Part shown: one piece after another, positions 1 to 17,602 of the stretch | How the letters are laid out: each line of letters begins with the position of its first letter | How positions within the stretch are numbered: position 1 is the stretch's first letter | Source of the DNA: Marasmius tenuissimus | Taxonomy: Eukaryota; Basidiomycota; Agaricomycetes; Agaricales; Marasmiaceae | Direction of reading: 5' to 3' | Assembly: GCA_029532415.1 (NCBI GenBank) | Contig: JAQOTA010000050.1 | Span: 4,278,001-4,342,000 of the forward strand | DNA length: 64,000 nucleotides | Notes under the pieces: model-generated | Seen by the model: only the letters and a program-made list of their open reading frames with translations | Told to the model about the DNA's origin: nothing | The model's database searches: none | Position numbers and translations under genes: made by a program

Positions 1-2363
1 AAGGAGTTGAACCAACCTTGAGTTTGTAGTTGATAATTAGCTGCGGGACGAGTTGTGCCTGGTAGGAATGGAGCAATTAGATCGCGATGCGGGAGCTATG
101 GAAAAACTCCTTACGAAGCCAAACATGTAGACGAATGATGTCAACGTAGAGATGATGAAGCTGTACCACCCCCGATGGGACTCGTACAGGAGAGAGTACA
201 CCGTGTACATGGCGAGGGATGGAATGGCAAAGTACGACACATATCGGAAAGCCAGGCGATCGTATCTATCGCGGAAGGTATCAGTATAACGAAATCGTTT
301 GACGTCAACTGACAACTCACTCTTGCGTCTTCTTTTCGTCTTCGCTCAAAACATGCTTGTCTGTTTCAAGTCAGAACGACAGGGCTTCACGAACAAAGCG
401 GCCTCCGAACCTTTAATGTCCAATTTGTACGGGAGCGACGAGCCAGATGGTGCAGGCACTACGGAAATATCAACGGCTTTCGTGATCTGTTCGGTCTCTG
501 TCAGCATTGGACGAGTTCGCCGAGGGGTAGTAGCAAACCTTCCAAGCCTCGATGATGACACCGATCCCAGAACCAAAGAGAATCATCCAGCTCGTGTTTT
601 CATTGTTATCGATGAGGTAGAGTAACACCACAATTTGGACGAAGACGTTGGTGATGATCTAAGCGCAAGTTATGTCAGTAATAAAAAAGGAACACGGAAT
701 CGTACGCACAGTCCTGCGGAAAGGTGAGATCACTGTCAACGAGAGACAAATTTGGTTCCAGCTCACCTGACAGAGACACCGACCATCTCCTTCTTCTGTC
801 TCCAATGTGACACGTCCGACGAGAACGCCAACATCTCGAACCTGAGTAACTCGGATGAGCACAGTTCACGTATACGCAAGACGATACTAACACGACATGC
901 AAAACGCTGACAAGCCCAGTCAGGCCCAAGAACCACGGATTAGTCTCCAATAACATTCTTTTAATCTCATCCAGCTCTGCAGAGGCCCCTGAACCCTGCT
1001 GCTTGGCTGCTTCGTTAAATCCGTGCGTCATGGAAGAGAATATCTGGAACTTCATGTAGGACATGGGTTGGAATACAATCTGGAGAGGGAGTGTCGGAGT
1101 GGTAGAGTTGAGTTCAGTGTAGTGAGATTTCAGATGCCAGAATTCATTGGGGAAGACGATAGGCTTGTAATAGCCTTTGGCACCAGTCTGGTCGCGTTTA
1201 CCCGGGATTAGGTAGATGTCTGTTGAGAAATTGTAAGGAATAGAAGGTGAAGAACGAGAAATTCGACTGACGGTCGCGAATGGGTGGTGGCAACGTTCCG
1301 TATGGAACTAATGTGGCGTCCGAAACCAAAGCCAGAGTTAGGTTCTGTAATATCTTGAGCATCGGTCACGTCCAGCTGGAAGGAGAAACTCTACTTTGTG
1401 CCAGTGCGGAACGATGACATCGGGTTGCTGGGGGGGGGGGGAAATTAGTATAGTGTTTCTAAGAGAGTCCTTAGAACCCATACCTCTTCCTCTTCTTCCT
1501 CTGCACCTTCCCCGCTGATCAAGTTCTTCTCTTTGCGGACCTTAACTCTCGGGAAGTATGGAGTCAGCACTGATAGGGCTTCGTCAGACGTGATTCCAAC
1601 ATATGAATGGGAGGTCGATTACACTTTCTGATGTGATGAATGTTCTCGGGATCGAAAGCAGGATTTTGAGGGTCGGGAGATGAACCTGCTTTCACGAGGA
1701 AAACGTCGGCCCACAGCGAGCCATTGTTCAAAACAGACTAAAATGAATGTCAGAGTGCTGAGAGGACAAAAGGCGATAGTCAAACGCGCCTGCGGAAACT
1801 TGATGTTGTAGTTGACCTCCCGCGTGTCGGAATAGTCTCCGAATGTGAGATTGTCCCAAACAAAGTTGGGAAGACCCTCATCCCGGTTTTCTCTCCATTT
1901 CGATGTCCATTGCTTGGAGAATACATCACCATTGAACGAAGTCGAGAGATAAACGTGCATTGAGACCGGTTGACCGAGAGCCCAGCCTAGTTCTGCGTGT
2001 GCTGGTGGTAAGTTCCATGGGTTAACTACTCCTGGTTTTCCTGGTTCATTATTGGTTGTAGCAGGGGGTCCTTGGGGTGTAGCTGGCTTTCCCGCGAAGA
2101 ATTTGGTCGCTAGTTTGCCGTGTTATAAGCTTCTCTCTTCTCAAGTGTTCAAGACCTACGAACCCATTTGCGAGATAAACCAGATAAAGAACACTTGCTG
2201 TTCCGGACAAAGTCAGATAATCGGAACTTCCAGAGAGACAAAACGCACGTACTTGAGCTATACCCAAAAATTTCCGGAAACCGGATTCCTCCTGTCGAGC
2301 CTGCCCCCTTGGGGTGGCTCCCTGACCTCCTTGAGAGGCAGCACCTTGCTGCGCATCCGGCAT
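1..2363 (-). CDS. CLPTM1-family multi-pass membrane protein (3' part cut by window edge)
   Basis: The minus-strand exons encode the CLPTM1 (cleft lip and palate transmembrane protein 1) family, multi-pass proteins of ER/Golgi membranes, linked in the literature to receptor trafficking and, for CLPTM1L, lipid scrambling. Seen in the sequence: a short N-terminus starting at 2363, a first hydrophobic stretch (FFIWFI) in a 34-nt exon, the luminal block around 1960-1640 with MHVYLSTSF, the block around 1050-900 with EIKRMLLETNPWFLGLT, and the segment YDRLAFRYVSYFAIP near 290-240, all hallmark CLPTM1 stretches. Several introns interrupt it; exon 1 is 2253-2363. The intron at 1428-1483 has a run of twelve C (sense strand) directly before its AG. 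The C-terminal end lies beyond base 1. Family assignment is sure; exact exons between the cited blocks are only partly resolved. Confidence 0.9.
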
Positions 2364-3246
2364 CGTCGAGCGTGTGGCTATTGGGTGTCAATTTTGCCTC
2401 GAGTACGACGAAGTCCAAGCCTGAAGGAAGGTTGTCCCGGACTTGCAGCTGGCGCTGACAAACACACGTGTGCTTTCGTGTTTGCCTGCCGCACGACTTG
2501 TTTTGATCCTCCACCAGATCGGTGAAAAAAATCGCTATTTGTGCAAACCTCTGGGCTCTGGGCTCTTGCTAACTCGTGGACAAGGTACAAGGTCCGCAGA
2601 AACAATCCTCATTCACGAGTCTCATCGGCGCTCAGGATGTTTGCTCCTGAGAATAGACGGCCGATGCAATTATGTTCCGGGCTCCTCCCCTGTGGCTATT
2701 AGCGGTCCAAATCAACAAACACAGTGCGAGGGGATTATATTGAGGGCTGGCCAAGTTCGGCTGTACATTTTTCGTGTCGCCAGCGCAATTCAGCTTCTTC
2801 CGAATCCCTCGAGGGACGCGAATGATTTGGTGAAACTGATTCGCGATGTCGACACATGTCTGACAGCTCCGGCGCTCCTCTCAGTATCACCTCCTCTCAC
2901 GCAGTTTGAGTCCTGGGGTCTTCCATATCAAACTGGATATCTGTGTCCGGAGACCAGATCATGATGCATATCGCAGCACTGCAAGAACGTCACAGCAATG
3001 AATATGCCTGTAGTCATGGTTCCAAAGAATTACTGGGAGTACGTAGTGGGGTTGCTGCCGGCGCTTGAGGCCCAGGAAGTTTCCATTGGAAGTGTCATGT
3101 CACGCGGACCCAAACCCTTTGCCCTAATCAGCGGGTCACGTGAGCAGATAATACCCTTTGCCCAAGTTCCTTTATTTTAACCTGCCTTTTCTTTCTCCAC
3201 CACCACTTTCATCACCCCTCACCAATCTCAACAACCACCACACCTT
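2364..3246. promoter_or_regulatory. Divergent intergenic region, CLPTM1 / 14-3-3
   Basis: About 0.9 kb separates the two start regions. Open frames here have no protein-like composition. A CACGTG E-box sits in the sequence around 3135, and a C/T-rich tract with CACCACC-like runs at 3185-3245 looks like the 5' leader of the strongly expressed 14-3-3 gene. No tRNA or repeat was seen. Confidence 0.45.
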
Positions 3247-3393
3247 GTGAGTATTCTCGCCGTCCGACGTCGTCCGCAGCGATCTCAACGATACCCATTT
3301 AGATCTCTTCCTTTTACCCTTCCCAACTACACCGTGGGTCGACGCGCTTTTTACAACGCGTCGTCGTAGGCTAACCGTGGTCTGATTTCTTAG
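3247..3393 (+). other. Likely 5'-UTR intron of the 14-3-3 gene
   Basis: A GTGAGT donor at 3247 and a TTCTTAG acceptor ending at 3393 bracket 147 nt directly in front of the ATG at 3394. The start codon follows the AG immediately, so the leader is probably spliced. This is inferred from sequence only. Confidence 0.55.
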
Positions 3394-4326
3394 ATGCCTG
3401 AATCCCGTGAAGACTCTGTCTACCTCGCCAAGCTCGCTGAGCAGGCTGAGCGTTATGAAGGTACGTTTCAGCCATTCGTGTTTCTACTTCTCTGCTGACC
3501 GATATTCGTTATCAGAGATGGTCGAGAACATGAAGCGTGTGGCTTCATCAGACCAAGAACTCACCGTTGAGGAGCGTAACCTCTTGTCTGTTGCCTATAA
3601 GAACGTCATCGGTGCCCGTCGTGCATCGTGGAGAATCGTCTCTTCAATTGAGCAGAAGGAGGAGTCTAAGGGCAACGAGGCGCAGGTTTCAATGATCAAG
3701 GGCTACAGAGAGAAGATCGAGTCTGAGCTCGCCAAAATCTGCGAGGACATCCTCGACGTTCTCGACAAGCACCTCATCCCCTCGGCCGCATCTGGCGAGT
3801 CGAAGGTCTTCTACCACAAGATGTAAGAGAGACCCCTTTCTACTTCTGATCGCCTCCGCTTACATGTGCCTTAGGATGGGTGACTACCACCGTTACCTTG
3901 CCGAGTTCGCCACCGGCGACAAGCGGAAAGATAGCGCTGACAAGTCCCTCGAAGCCTACAAGGCTGCCTCTGACGTTGCTGTCACCGAACTCCCCCCTAC
4001 ACACCCCATCCGTCTTGGTCTTGCCCTCAACTTCTCTGTCTTCTACTACGAAATACTCAACAGCCCCGATCGTGCATGTCATCTTGCCAAGCAGGCATTT
4101 GACGATGCCATCGCTGAGCTCGACACCCTCTCGGAAGAGAGCTACAAGGACTCGACGTTGATCATGCAACTCCTCCGAGACAACCTTACCCTCTGGACTT
4201 CCGACATGCAGGACTCTGGTGCGTCATATCAACCTCTTGTCTTCGACCCAATTTCTGATGCCCACCTTTCTAGCAGACAAGCCCGCAGAAAAGGAGGAGG
4301 CTGGTGATGCTCCTGCCGAAGAGTAG
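3394..4326 (+). CDS. 14-3-3 phosphoserine-binding adaptor protein
   Basis: 14-3-3 proteins are dimeric adaptors that bind phosphoserine/threonine motifs on many client proteins in cytosol and nucleus (BMH1/2 in yeast, Rad24/25 in fission yeast). Exons 3394-3460, 3516-3822, 3875-4218 and 4277-4326 join in frame to 255 residues, the normal family length. Hallmarks visible: start [20 protein letters not shown], the signature [38 protein letters not shown], the groove segment [17 protein letters not shown], and a variable acidic tail ending in EE. All junctions are GT-AG and keep phase. Codon use is strongly C-ending, as expected of a highly expressed gene. Nothing is missing. Confidence 0.97.
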
Positions 4327-5681
4327 ATTAGTAGTTTTCCAGCATAATTATGTATTATTGTCCCGCTATTCGCATTTTCGGTGGTTTCCGTGCTGCTCAT
4401 CAGATTCCTCTTCCCCTATCATCACTCGCATTCCGCTACACATACTGCCACCACGTACCTTAATGTCAGTTTTTCTTGTGGTTCTGTATAGACTCCCGGT
4501 CTTGGGCCATTGAGGTTGTTTCCCATATCACTGGTCAATTGGTATGTTTGCCTCAAGAGATGAGAATGAACATCGGGTCAGCTTGCTATCTATTGACTGC
4601 TTGCGCTTCCCTGTCTCTTTACGACGATCTATGAAATCAATCAGTTCTTACAGATAAACAGGTGAGGCCCGATTTGGGGCTTTGGGGCCGGAAGTAGTAC
4701 GTGTCGTATCTCCTCACTCTATCACTGCCAGGGTCGGATGGCAACTTGTTTATGCTCCCGTACGCATCGTCCACAGCAGTTTGAGTTTAGATCCATTCAT
4801 CATTATGATGATCAGCGTCTTCATCCTGCAGCGTTGGGGAGGGTGCAGGTGACATTGGGTGAACCAGAATGGACTAGCCACTGTGACCCAGCAAAGTTAT
4901 TTGGCTTCGGCTTGGGTTCAGAGCGAAAACAAGGGCAAGGGTCCGCAGCTCACAGTAATACATTTGGGTGAAGGCCCAAGCTGTCCAGATTGAATGGTGT
5001 CGCTCGTGGTGGCAGTGCTCGTCGTTCAACCTCCGTAATAAACATTCTGACTCTGAGCAGTGAAGCACGACTCATCCCCTTGTTAGGATTCTTGTTGTTC
5101 AACACGGTGGCTAGGCGGGAAGTGGCATATGGTGGACTGGCTTCAGCGGGAACCTCAATCTCCCCATTATCGGCGATCAAAATGGCAGATCGACTCCATC
5201 CTGGGAAAGGGATCACCCCGGCGGTGGTCTCCGCCACATTCGAACTCCAAAGGACCCTACGTGTGCATGCAGCTCTTTGGGGAGGGAAAAGAGACGGCAT
5301 ACGTAGTCGTAGCATGCTGCTCAGGCGTTGCAGGGTGCAGAGAGACGGCGCCGAACCCCTGGATGGCACGGGAAAAGGCTGGAACTCGACTGACGACTGA
5401 GCCGCCCTCCGTCTCAACGAACCTGCCGGAGAAAATATTAAAATAGTATAGGTTTGTAATATTCCTTTGATTTCGTATGTATACATTGCAGCAAGCAGAT
5501 TTAGCTCTTCTTTCAACATAAAACCTTTCCCACAGGCCCACAGCTCGAGAGAGAAGGGTGAAAAATCGTTTGACTAGATATGCTGTTAGATACTCGGCAT
5601 GCCCTTCGGCTCCCAAATTTTCAAGTCGAAAGCTGAGGAACTGAAAGAGCTATCTCATTTTCCGGGAATTGCCAGAATTTG
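4327..5681. other. Intergenic region, 14-3-3 to KDM5 gene
   Basis: About 1.35 kb holding the 14-3-3 3' UTR and the upstream region of the demethylase gene. Overlapping open frames on both strands between 4990 and 5600 contradict one another and show no recognisable domain. I see no RNA gene or repeat. Confidence 0.4.
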
Positions 5682-5857
5682 ATGAGTCTTCGGCGTGAGA
5701 AACAGCGCGAAGAGATCAGTGCGGAACTTGAATCTCGCTTGTCTTCTACACAAACTACCACTTCCACCTCCAGTGCGGCAACGGTACGAGTTATTATATT
5801 TCTGATAAATTTCTCCCTCAGCTCAAGAATAAAATACAGCTCTTCTCTCGTCTGGTT

Positions 5858-11903
<6,046 letters not shown>

Positions 11904-12538
11904 TCCAGGCGATGCGCTACTGAATTCGTTTTCGATTTCTCTTTTCATGGGATATGAATGTACTTTTGGTTTCCCTGTCCTATGTATCTCTTCTCGGCTC
12001 CCTCATCTCGCTGTCTTTGCTTTGCCAGTGTATCATAATCCTCTACCATTAGTCGGAATATTCTCTTAGTACCTTTGATAAATCGAAATTACAACCACAA
12101 CCATCGGAACATTTTGAACATCTCCCAGCGCCAATGGCGACGCGCGTCGCGTGCGCACGTGTGACTCCCAAACTCACGATCACATGTCTAATGCCAAATT
12201 AGGCTAAAGGAGGCGGAGCGCGTCAGTGGTCACTGGTCATTCAATGTCTGAGCTCAGCAGCAAGGGGGCACAACTTCGGGTTCAACCTCTCCTTCCCAAA
12301 GTGGGGAAATACCTCACAATCTCACGCTTTTCCATCAACAGTTCACATTCCGAAAAGTCCCATTCAAGTTGCTGTGAACTACTACAAAAGGGTCAGGGCT
12401 GTCCAGCTTACCTCTAACCTTCTCGAGCCATCCTTCCCCAACTTCTTGTTCACTCCGGAACCCACCTAGTGAGTTTCCCTTCCCCCTCCTCACCGTGCAA
12501 GCAGAGAGTTGACTGGGGGGGCAACAGAAACAGAAGCC
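11904..12538. promoter_or_regulatory. Intergenic/promoter region upstream of the acidic-protein gene
   Basis: The first ~200 bases are the 3' UTR of the demethylase gene. A compact cluster at 12131-12163 (CCAAT box, GC-rich palindrome, GTGCGCAC, CACGTG) is the clearest promoter-like element. No gene is seen. Confidence 0.45.
12131..12163. promoter_or_regulatory. CCAAT box plus nested GC palindromes and E-box
   Basis: CCAAT at 12131-12135 is followed by the perfect 14-bp palindrome GCGACGCGCGTCGC (12137-12150), then the palindrome GTGCGCAC (12151-12158), overlapping a CACGTG E-box. ACGCG(T) is the MluI-cell-cycle-box core in yeasts; its use here is inference. Confidence 0.5.
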
Positions 12539-13277
12539 ATGTCTGAAGAACCGACTGTTGTTGGTACGGAACCTCAGGGAGTTCTAGATTCCTCTGCCCC
12601 CCACAAGGACCCCGCTGTTGTCCTTGAAGGCGAGGACGCTGGCGAAGAAAGTGACACGTACGATGACTTTGACGCTGAGGTACCTCCCTCGTTTCCTGTG
12701 CGACCAGGAACGCTAGCGTTGCTCATACTCTTTTCCTCTCTCTCAGGACAACAGGGATGGGGATGAAGACGCCGGAGGTGAAGAGTATAACCCCAACGAA
12801 GACGGGGAGGACGATGAGGATGATGAAGAGGATGAGGAGACCGGTCCTAAGGTACTTCGGACTCTTTTCCTCTCCTTCTCTTCGTTTGTGCGTATGCTCA
12901 CGACCACATTTCTAGAAATCGAACTTGACGGCGTTGCTGCTCAACGATGTGAGTTGCCCTCATCCTAGCCGTGCTTATCTTGTGCGCCGGCGCCCGTGAG
13001 GAAAGAAGCAAATCTCACGCATATGTATTTTCAGCCAGAGGCCGGCGGCTATGTCGAAGATGACGAGGACGCTGAAGATGGTGGCGACGACGGCGACGAA
13101 GACGGCGACTATGCCGAAGACGCTGACGCGGACGAGGCGGAGTATGAAGCTGAAACAGTTCCCGTTGTGCACGCGAACGGAAACGGGAAGAAGAGACCAA
13201 TTGATGATGTCAACTCAGAGGACGGCGGAGTAGAAGCAGACGAACGGGAGGTAGCAGCGAAGAAAGTGAAAGCTTGA
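12539..13277 (+). CDS. Small acidic Asp/Glu-rich protein with C-terminal KR-rich nuclear signal
   Basis: Four exons (12539-12679, 12747-12851, 12916-12948, 13035-13277) give 173 residues. The protein is dominated by Asp/Glu runs in two blocks, separated by the short non-acidic segment KKSNLTALLLNDPEAGGY, and it ends with two basic patches, GKKRPIDD and AAKKVKA, that look like a nuclear localisation signal. This layout resembles acidic histone- or ribosome-binding nuclear proteins such as parathymosin/prothymosin-type proteins or small chaperones, but homology cannot be claimed from composition. The short segment with LTALLL is the best candidate for a conserved functional motif because it is the only non-repetitive part. 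Exon 3 is just 33 nt. All junctions are GT-AG and in frame. Confidence 0.8.
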
Positions 13278-13747
13278 ACAGTAAACCGGACAGATGGCGG
13301 GCTCGCTTGGATATGGTTTATGCCCACACTGCCATACAAAAACACAGAGCATTCGTCACATAAAATATTCTTCGCTTTGTTTATTCGGTCATTTTATTAC
13401 TCTGTGTGTAGAAGTTGTTCTTATGGGACTGTGTACTTTCAGAATGTATCGTGCTTGATATAAATGTTCGTAAAATATAGTGAGAGTCCCTCGATCTCGT
13501 ACGCTGGACCCCGCCGTTTCGATGGACCACGGTCAGGTCAAATGGCATCAGGCCGAGCCACGAGTAGACGATCTGCACCCAAACTCCTAAATCCCCAATA
13601 CAGCTGTCAGAAGTGCACTTTTTGAACCATCAAAACTCTTCATACTCGCTTGAAATGTACAAATCCGTATCCATATGCGTGCGTGAACTCGTGAGTGAAA
13701 CCATGGAAGAAAATGTTACAAAGCCACGACAGAAGATGTCCCTTTAT
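13278..13747. other. Convergent 3' intergenic region
   Basis: 470 bp between two convergent stop codons. It holds A/T-rich 3' UTR-like sequence for both genes (an AAATAAA-like context near 13365) and nothing else recognisable. Confidence 0.4.
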
Positions 13748-16311
13748 CTATCTTCTCATTAACTTGTATGTCGAATATCCACCCAGGACAGCGAAGACAG
13801 CGAGGCAAGCGATGATAGCGGCAAACCAATGAAAGGTTTCCTTGTCGTCCTCGCCTGGTACGTGGACGTTCATACCCCACAAACCTAGCGGCAAAGGTTG
13901 TGAGTGTGGCCCACGTAGAGTCCAACCAAAGATGACTTACCGGTTACCAGATTCATCGGGATAAGAACCGTACCGAGAGCCGTAAGCTTGGACAGAACAT
14001 CATTGATCTGGTTGTTTGCGTCTGTCATTTCGATAGAAATTTGAGCCAGATAGTTGGAGTGCGACCGTGACAGAATCTTCTCATAGTGGTTCAAGTTCTG
14101 CGTCATCGTAATAAGATGGTCCTGGTAAGGGAGATTGTCAGAATATCCGGAGAATAGAAGGGTACGGTAATGTCACACACCTGAATATCTGAGAGATAAA
14201 GGCCCTTGAGAAGGTTCAGCGACGCTCAAAACGGGCAGTTCGAGCAAAGGTAAACTCACAATGTCTCCGGTAGGTGCAACCTGCCAGTTCTCGTTGCACC
14301 TTTTTGCCAGCCCCTTCACGACATCCGCTTTGTTACCCATCAACCTCAGGAGACCCATGACTTTCTTTCGGCACGTTCCGATCCGCCTCAGCATATCGGT
14401 CTGTTCCCTCGTCTCCTTCAAGTTATCCTTGAGGATCAGCACCAGCTCGTCTATACTGTCGACTTCATATTCGATACTTTGGATCAAGGGTCCAAAAGCA
14501 TCGGTAATGTCGTCGATAAGAGCATATGATATCCAATCAGAAGTGACGGAGATATAGTCCTTCAATTGCTTGATACGTCGACGGACGTTGGTTGGATGGG
14601 GCGTTGGGCGGAAATGAAACTGTAGAGCCAGCTTTAGTCAGCGGAGAGACGACAAGACAGGAGAGCTTACCGAAAGCGTGCCTTCCCTGAACACGATGAT
14701 GTACATGTTGAGCGGCTCCAGATATGTTGGACTGTACTGGTCTTGATCGAAGCTCCGGAAACAAACCAGGTAGTAATTCCTGAACAGTTCGATCTTTTCT
14801 CGAGTTTCTTCCATCTGAATGTCTTCTGTTGTCAGAGGGTGAATTTTGAAAACCTATGAACAAAGTTAGACTCGTCCGTTCATCGGAGTGTGAAAAAAAT
14901 GAGGCCATACGTTGCTTAACAGTTTCATTTCCTCGTCAGTAGGACTCTGCACATCCAACCACCACGTAGTGCCGTCCGAATCAGCCGATTCCAGCCGTCC
15001 AGGGTCCTTACGACCTTGCATACCGCCCAGAAAACCTGTCGCACCACCACTCGGCTTGAGGATGCTGCTTCTCGACCGCGGTAGCTCGGGACTCGCACTG
15101 TTGCCCAGAGCATCTCTGTCCTCCTGCGAGTTGGTGCCTGAGAATAGATCAGAGAACGACTGTCCTTCAGCCGGAAGCTCGCCCAAGCTTCTAGCATGGA
15201 TTGTAGCAGGTAAGCCATTCGAGTAGAATGAGAATCGGTACGGTCGGTCGTGTCCAGTGTTGAGTATACCACCAAGGCCAGTGGGATTGCTTTGAGAAGG
15301 CACATTATCGCCAGAGCTACTACCGCCTCCGATGGCACCTCCAAGGACCATACCAAGCCGCCCAGGAAGCGAGGCTGGAGGTTGGCCGCTGGCTCCCTCG
15401 AACATGGCGAGCTTGCCACCAATGCCTTTTCTGTGCACACGTGGAGTGTTGCTTTGGCTCAACTTTCGCTGACGAGCGGTGGTCCGAGGCGTATTCGTGA
15501 CGGTTGTACCAACCAAGTCAGGACTGGAATTGGAAGGGCCAGCCACAGGCTCCATGGGATCGTCGTTCAAGTTCCCATTCGATGACTGGAGTACACGAGT
15601 ATCTGAGGAAGCTCTGTGCTCATCTCTGGAGATATCCGGCGAATGAGGTTGTCGAGGGCGGGTAGGAGGGGGGATGATAAACTTCGTAGAGGGCGAGGTC
15701 GAAAGTCCCAGCGATGCCCTTTCAGCTGCAGCGAACTCTTCCATGGGGGTAAAGTCAAAGTACGACTGAGGAGGGTTGGGTTGATACGTGGGCAACTGGC
15801 CAAAGTTTGCTGAAGGATGGTCGACAACATCTGGGGGTGTTTGCGGTAATGAGCCAACCAATAATGTAGGGTCCTGTGTTGGGTTCAGATGGTGACTTCT
15901 AAGATCCAATGAGGAATGAGAGGCCCTTTTCGTGAGGATAGAGCCTGTATCAAGGTCGTCGAGAGCATCTGCACCCCTAGCAATGTCAATTTCATGCTGC
16001 TCGCTGGGAGAGAAAACTGTTTCTGCGTCGTGGGGAAGTGCATGAGGGTCCAATGCTGTCGGGGAGATCTGAATAGTGTCCCTTCTGACCCTTGAGCGTT
16101 GCATGGCCATTGCCATATCCACGTCCATCGTTCGCTGTCTCTCTCTCGCATCCAGGTCATTGGGATCGAATGAACGAGGAAGCGTTGGCGAAAGTCGAGG
16201 TCGACTTAAGTCTTGGACTTCATTGTTTCCGGAGCTCGACCTCCTACGAATTGATGAGCGCGAATGTATCGAGGACGGCGAGCTCGAGAGCACGACGTCG
16301 TTGGACGACAT
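13748..16311 (-). CDS. CorA-family Mg2+ transporter (Alr1/Mnr2-type)
   Basis: CorA-family channels carry Mg2+ across membranes; the fungal Alr1 members sit in the plasma membrane and Mnr2 in the vacuole. Six exons (14911-16311, 14671-14853, 14260-14619, 14181-14204, 13941-14121, 13748-13884, minus strand) give 761 residues. A long Ser/Pro-rich cytosolic N-terminus of about 450 residues precedes the CorA core: TWWLDVQSPTDEEM, then VFKIHPLTTEDIQMEETREK, LNHYEKILSRSHSNYLAQIS, and the first transmembrane helix ending in the diagnostic GMN motif (G720-M721-N722, in LWGMNVHVPG). A second helix closes the protein with a short basic tail. Exon 4 is only 24 nt (GLYLSDIQ) with an AAG acceptor. Plasma membrane versus vacuole cannot be settled from sequence. 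The start at 16311 is the first ATG of the long open exon. Confidence 0.95.
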
Positions 16312-16542
16312 GACGGTTCAAGGGATGAAACGGTCAAAGGGAAGATGCCAGGGTCCGACGCCTAATGATGACGATGAAAAATATTCTTGACCGAACAAGA
16401 TCGTGATAAGATTGGAATTTAGATTAGATTCGGTCCTTATTTGGTGTATCAGTGATTTGGAATTGCGTCCCCACGGCACGGACCACCACCACTAGGCTCA
16501 AACCAGCATCCTCTCTTTCTCGCTTCCCTCAACACTACTGCC
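16312..16542. promoter_or_regulatory. Divergent promoter, CorA transporter / NTF2-like gene
   Basis: 231 bp separate the two divergent start codons, so the genes share a bidirectional promoter region. No clear TATA box is visible; short C/T-rich stretches lie before the right-hand ATG. Confidence 0.4.
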
Positions 16543-17602
16543 ATGGTCTCTTCTGTACCCTTTCCAGAACCTCCAGATACCTCAGATACCCCTCAAATTC
16601 ACTCTCCAATCACCCAATTTCCCAATCTCTCAATAATCTCAACGATGCACGCGAGCTCGTTAGAAATATGCCAGTCTGTATATGGAGACACATCATCATC
16701 TCACGGTGCTATTGAACGATTTTACGAACCTAATGCTGGTGAGCTACTTCTCTTACTCTCTCTATCCCTGTAGACTGACTGTGGCACTCTTTAGTGTGAG
16801 CTCTGTCTCTGTGCCTGGATCGTGCACGATGCATGTATTCTGACCACCGATTCAACCTGCAGATATGAGAACCCAGTCATGACAACTACATCTCGTGCCA
16901 TGCTCTCCGACATACATCGATTCTCGAAGCAATTCATGGCTGTTGATGTACCTCGTCCTCTTGCTGTTATTTATACACTGTTCGGTGTGAAGCCACCCGA
17001 CTACGTGAACAAACCACTCCTTCATGCTCTCAAGGCCTGGTCCGAGATTGATGACATCAGTGAAGCGGAGGGCTTCGGTGAGTTCGCTTCCTTCCTCGTT
17101 TAGATCACACTAAATAATACCTATGTGTGCAGATGGACATCGTAAGACCATTGTCGAGCATACCCTGAACGTCCTTATGCTTCCCGGGATGCACACTGAT
17201 ACCAGTCTCAAGTTTTCACATTCAACGGATACACTCACATCGACACCTTCACATCCAAGTCATCCAGCGATACGTATACCCGGCACATCTCTCAACGTGC
17301 CGTCTCCTCTTCACTTTCGCCTCCACACGATAACTCGACTGGTTTTCAACGAGCAGGGTCGTATTACCCATCACCGGGACTTTTGGGATGTCAAGGACCT
17401 CATGCGCCTAATACCAGGCGTTCCTCTCGCACAGTGGATCGGGACCAGGATGATCGGTTTGGGCCTGACATATATTGCTAGGTCATGGATGAAAGATGAA
17501 GGGGAGCCCTCGGAGAGCAACTCCCGCAGGGAAAGCGAGGACCTTGAACACGGCCTCGCTGCTAACCGCCCTGTGCCAAATATCACCAGGGCGGCCGAAT
17601 GA
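16543..17602 (+). CDS. SigF-like NTF2-like (SnoaL-fold) protein with an apparent 1-nt exon
   Basis: This matches the basidiomycete family annotated as SigF-like NTF2-like, a cone-shaped alpha+beta fold of unknown function. The best model is 16543-16738, a single base at 16795, 16863-17077 and 17133-17602, giving 293 residues in frame. The diagnostic start of the fold, IERFYEPNAVYENPVMTTTS, needs that single T: it supplies the middle base of the Val codon between NA and YENP. Later landmarks are SDIHRFSKQF, LHFRLHTITRLVFNEQGRI and HHRDFWDVKDLMRLIPG, followed by an amphipathic or membrane-associating segment and a charged tail. Both introns around the 1-nt exon start GTGAGCT and carry CTGAC branch sites. 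Family identity is from recognised motifs; the biological role is unknown. Confidence 0.8.
16795..16795 (+). other. Predicted single-nucleotide exon
   Basis: The T at 16795 lies between an intron ending TTTAG (16739-16794, 56 nt) and one starting GTGAGCT (16796-16862, 67 nt). No single GT-AG intron from exon 1 can reach the YENP frame at 16863; inserting this base restores phase and the conserved Val. See findings. Confidence 0.65.
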
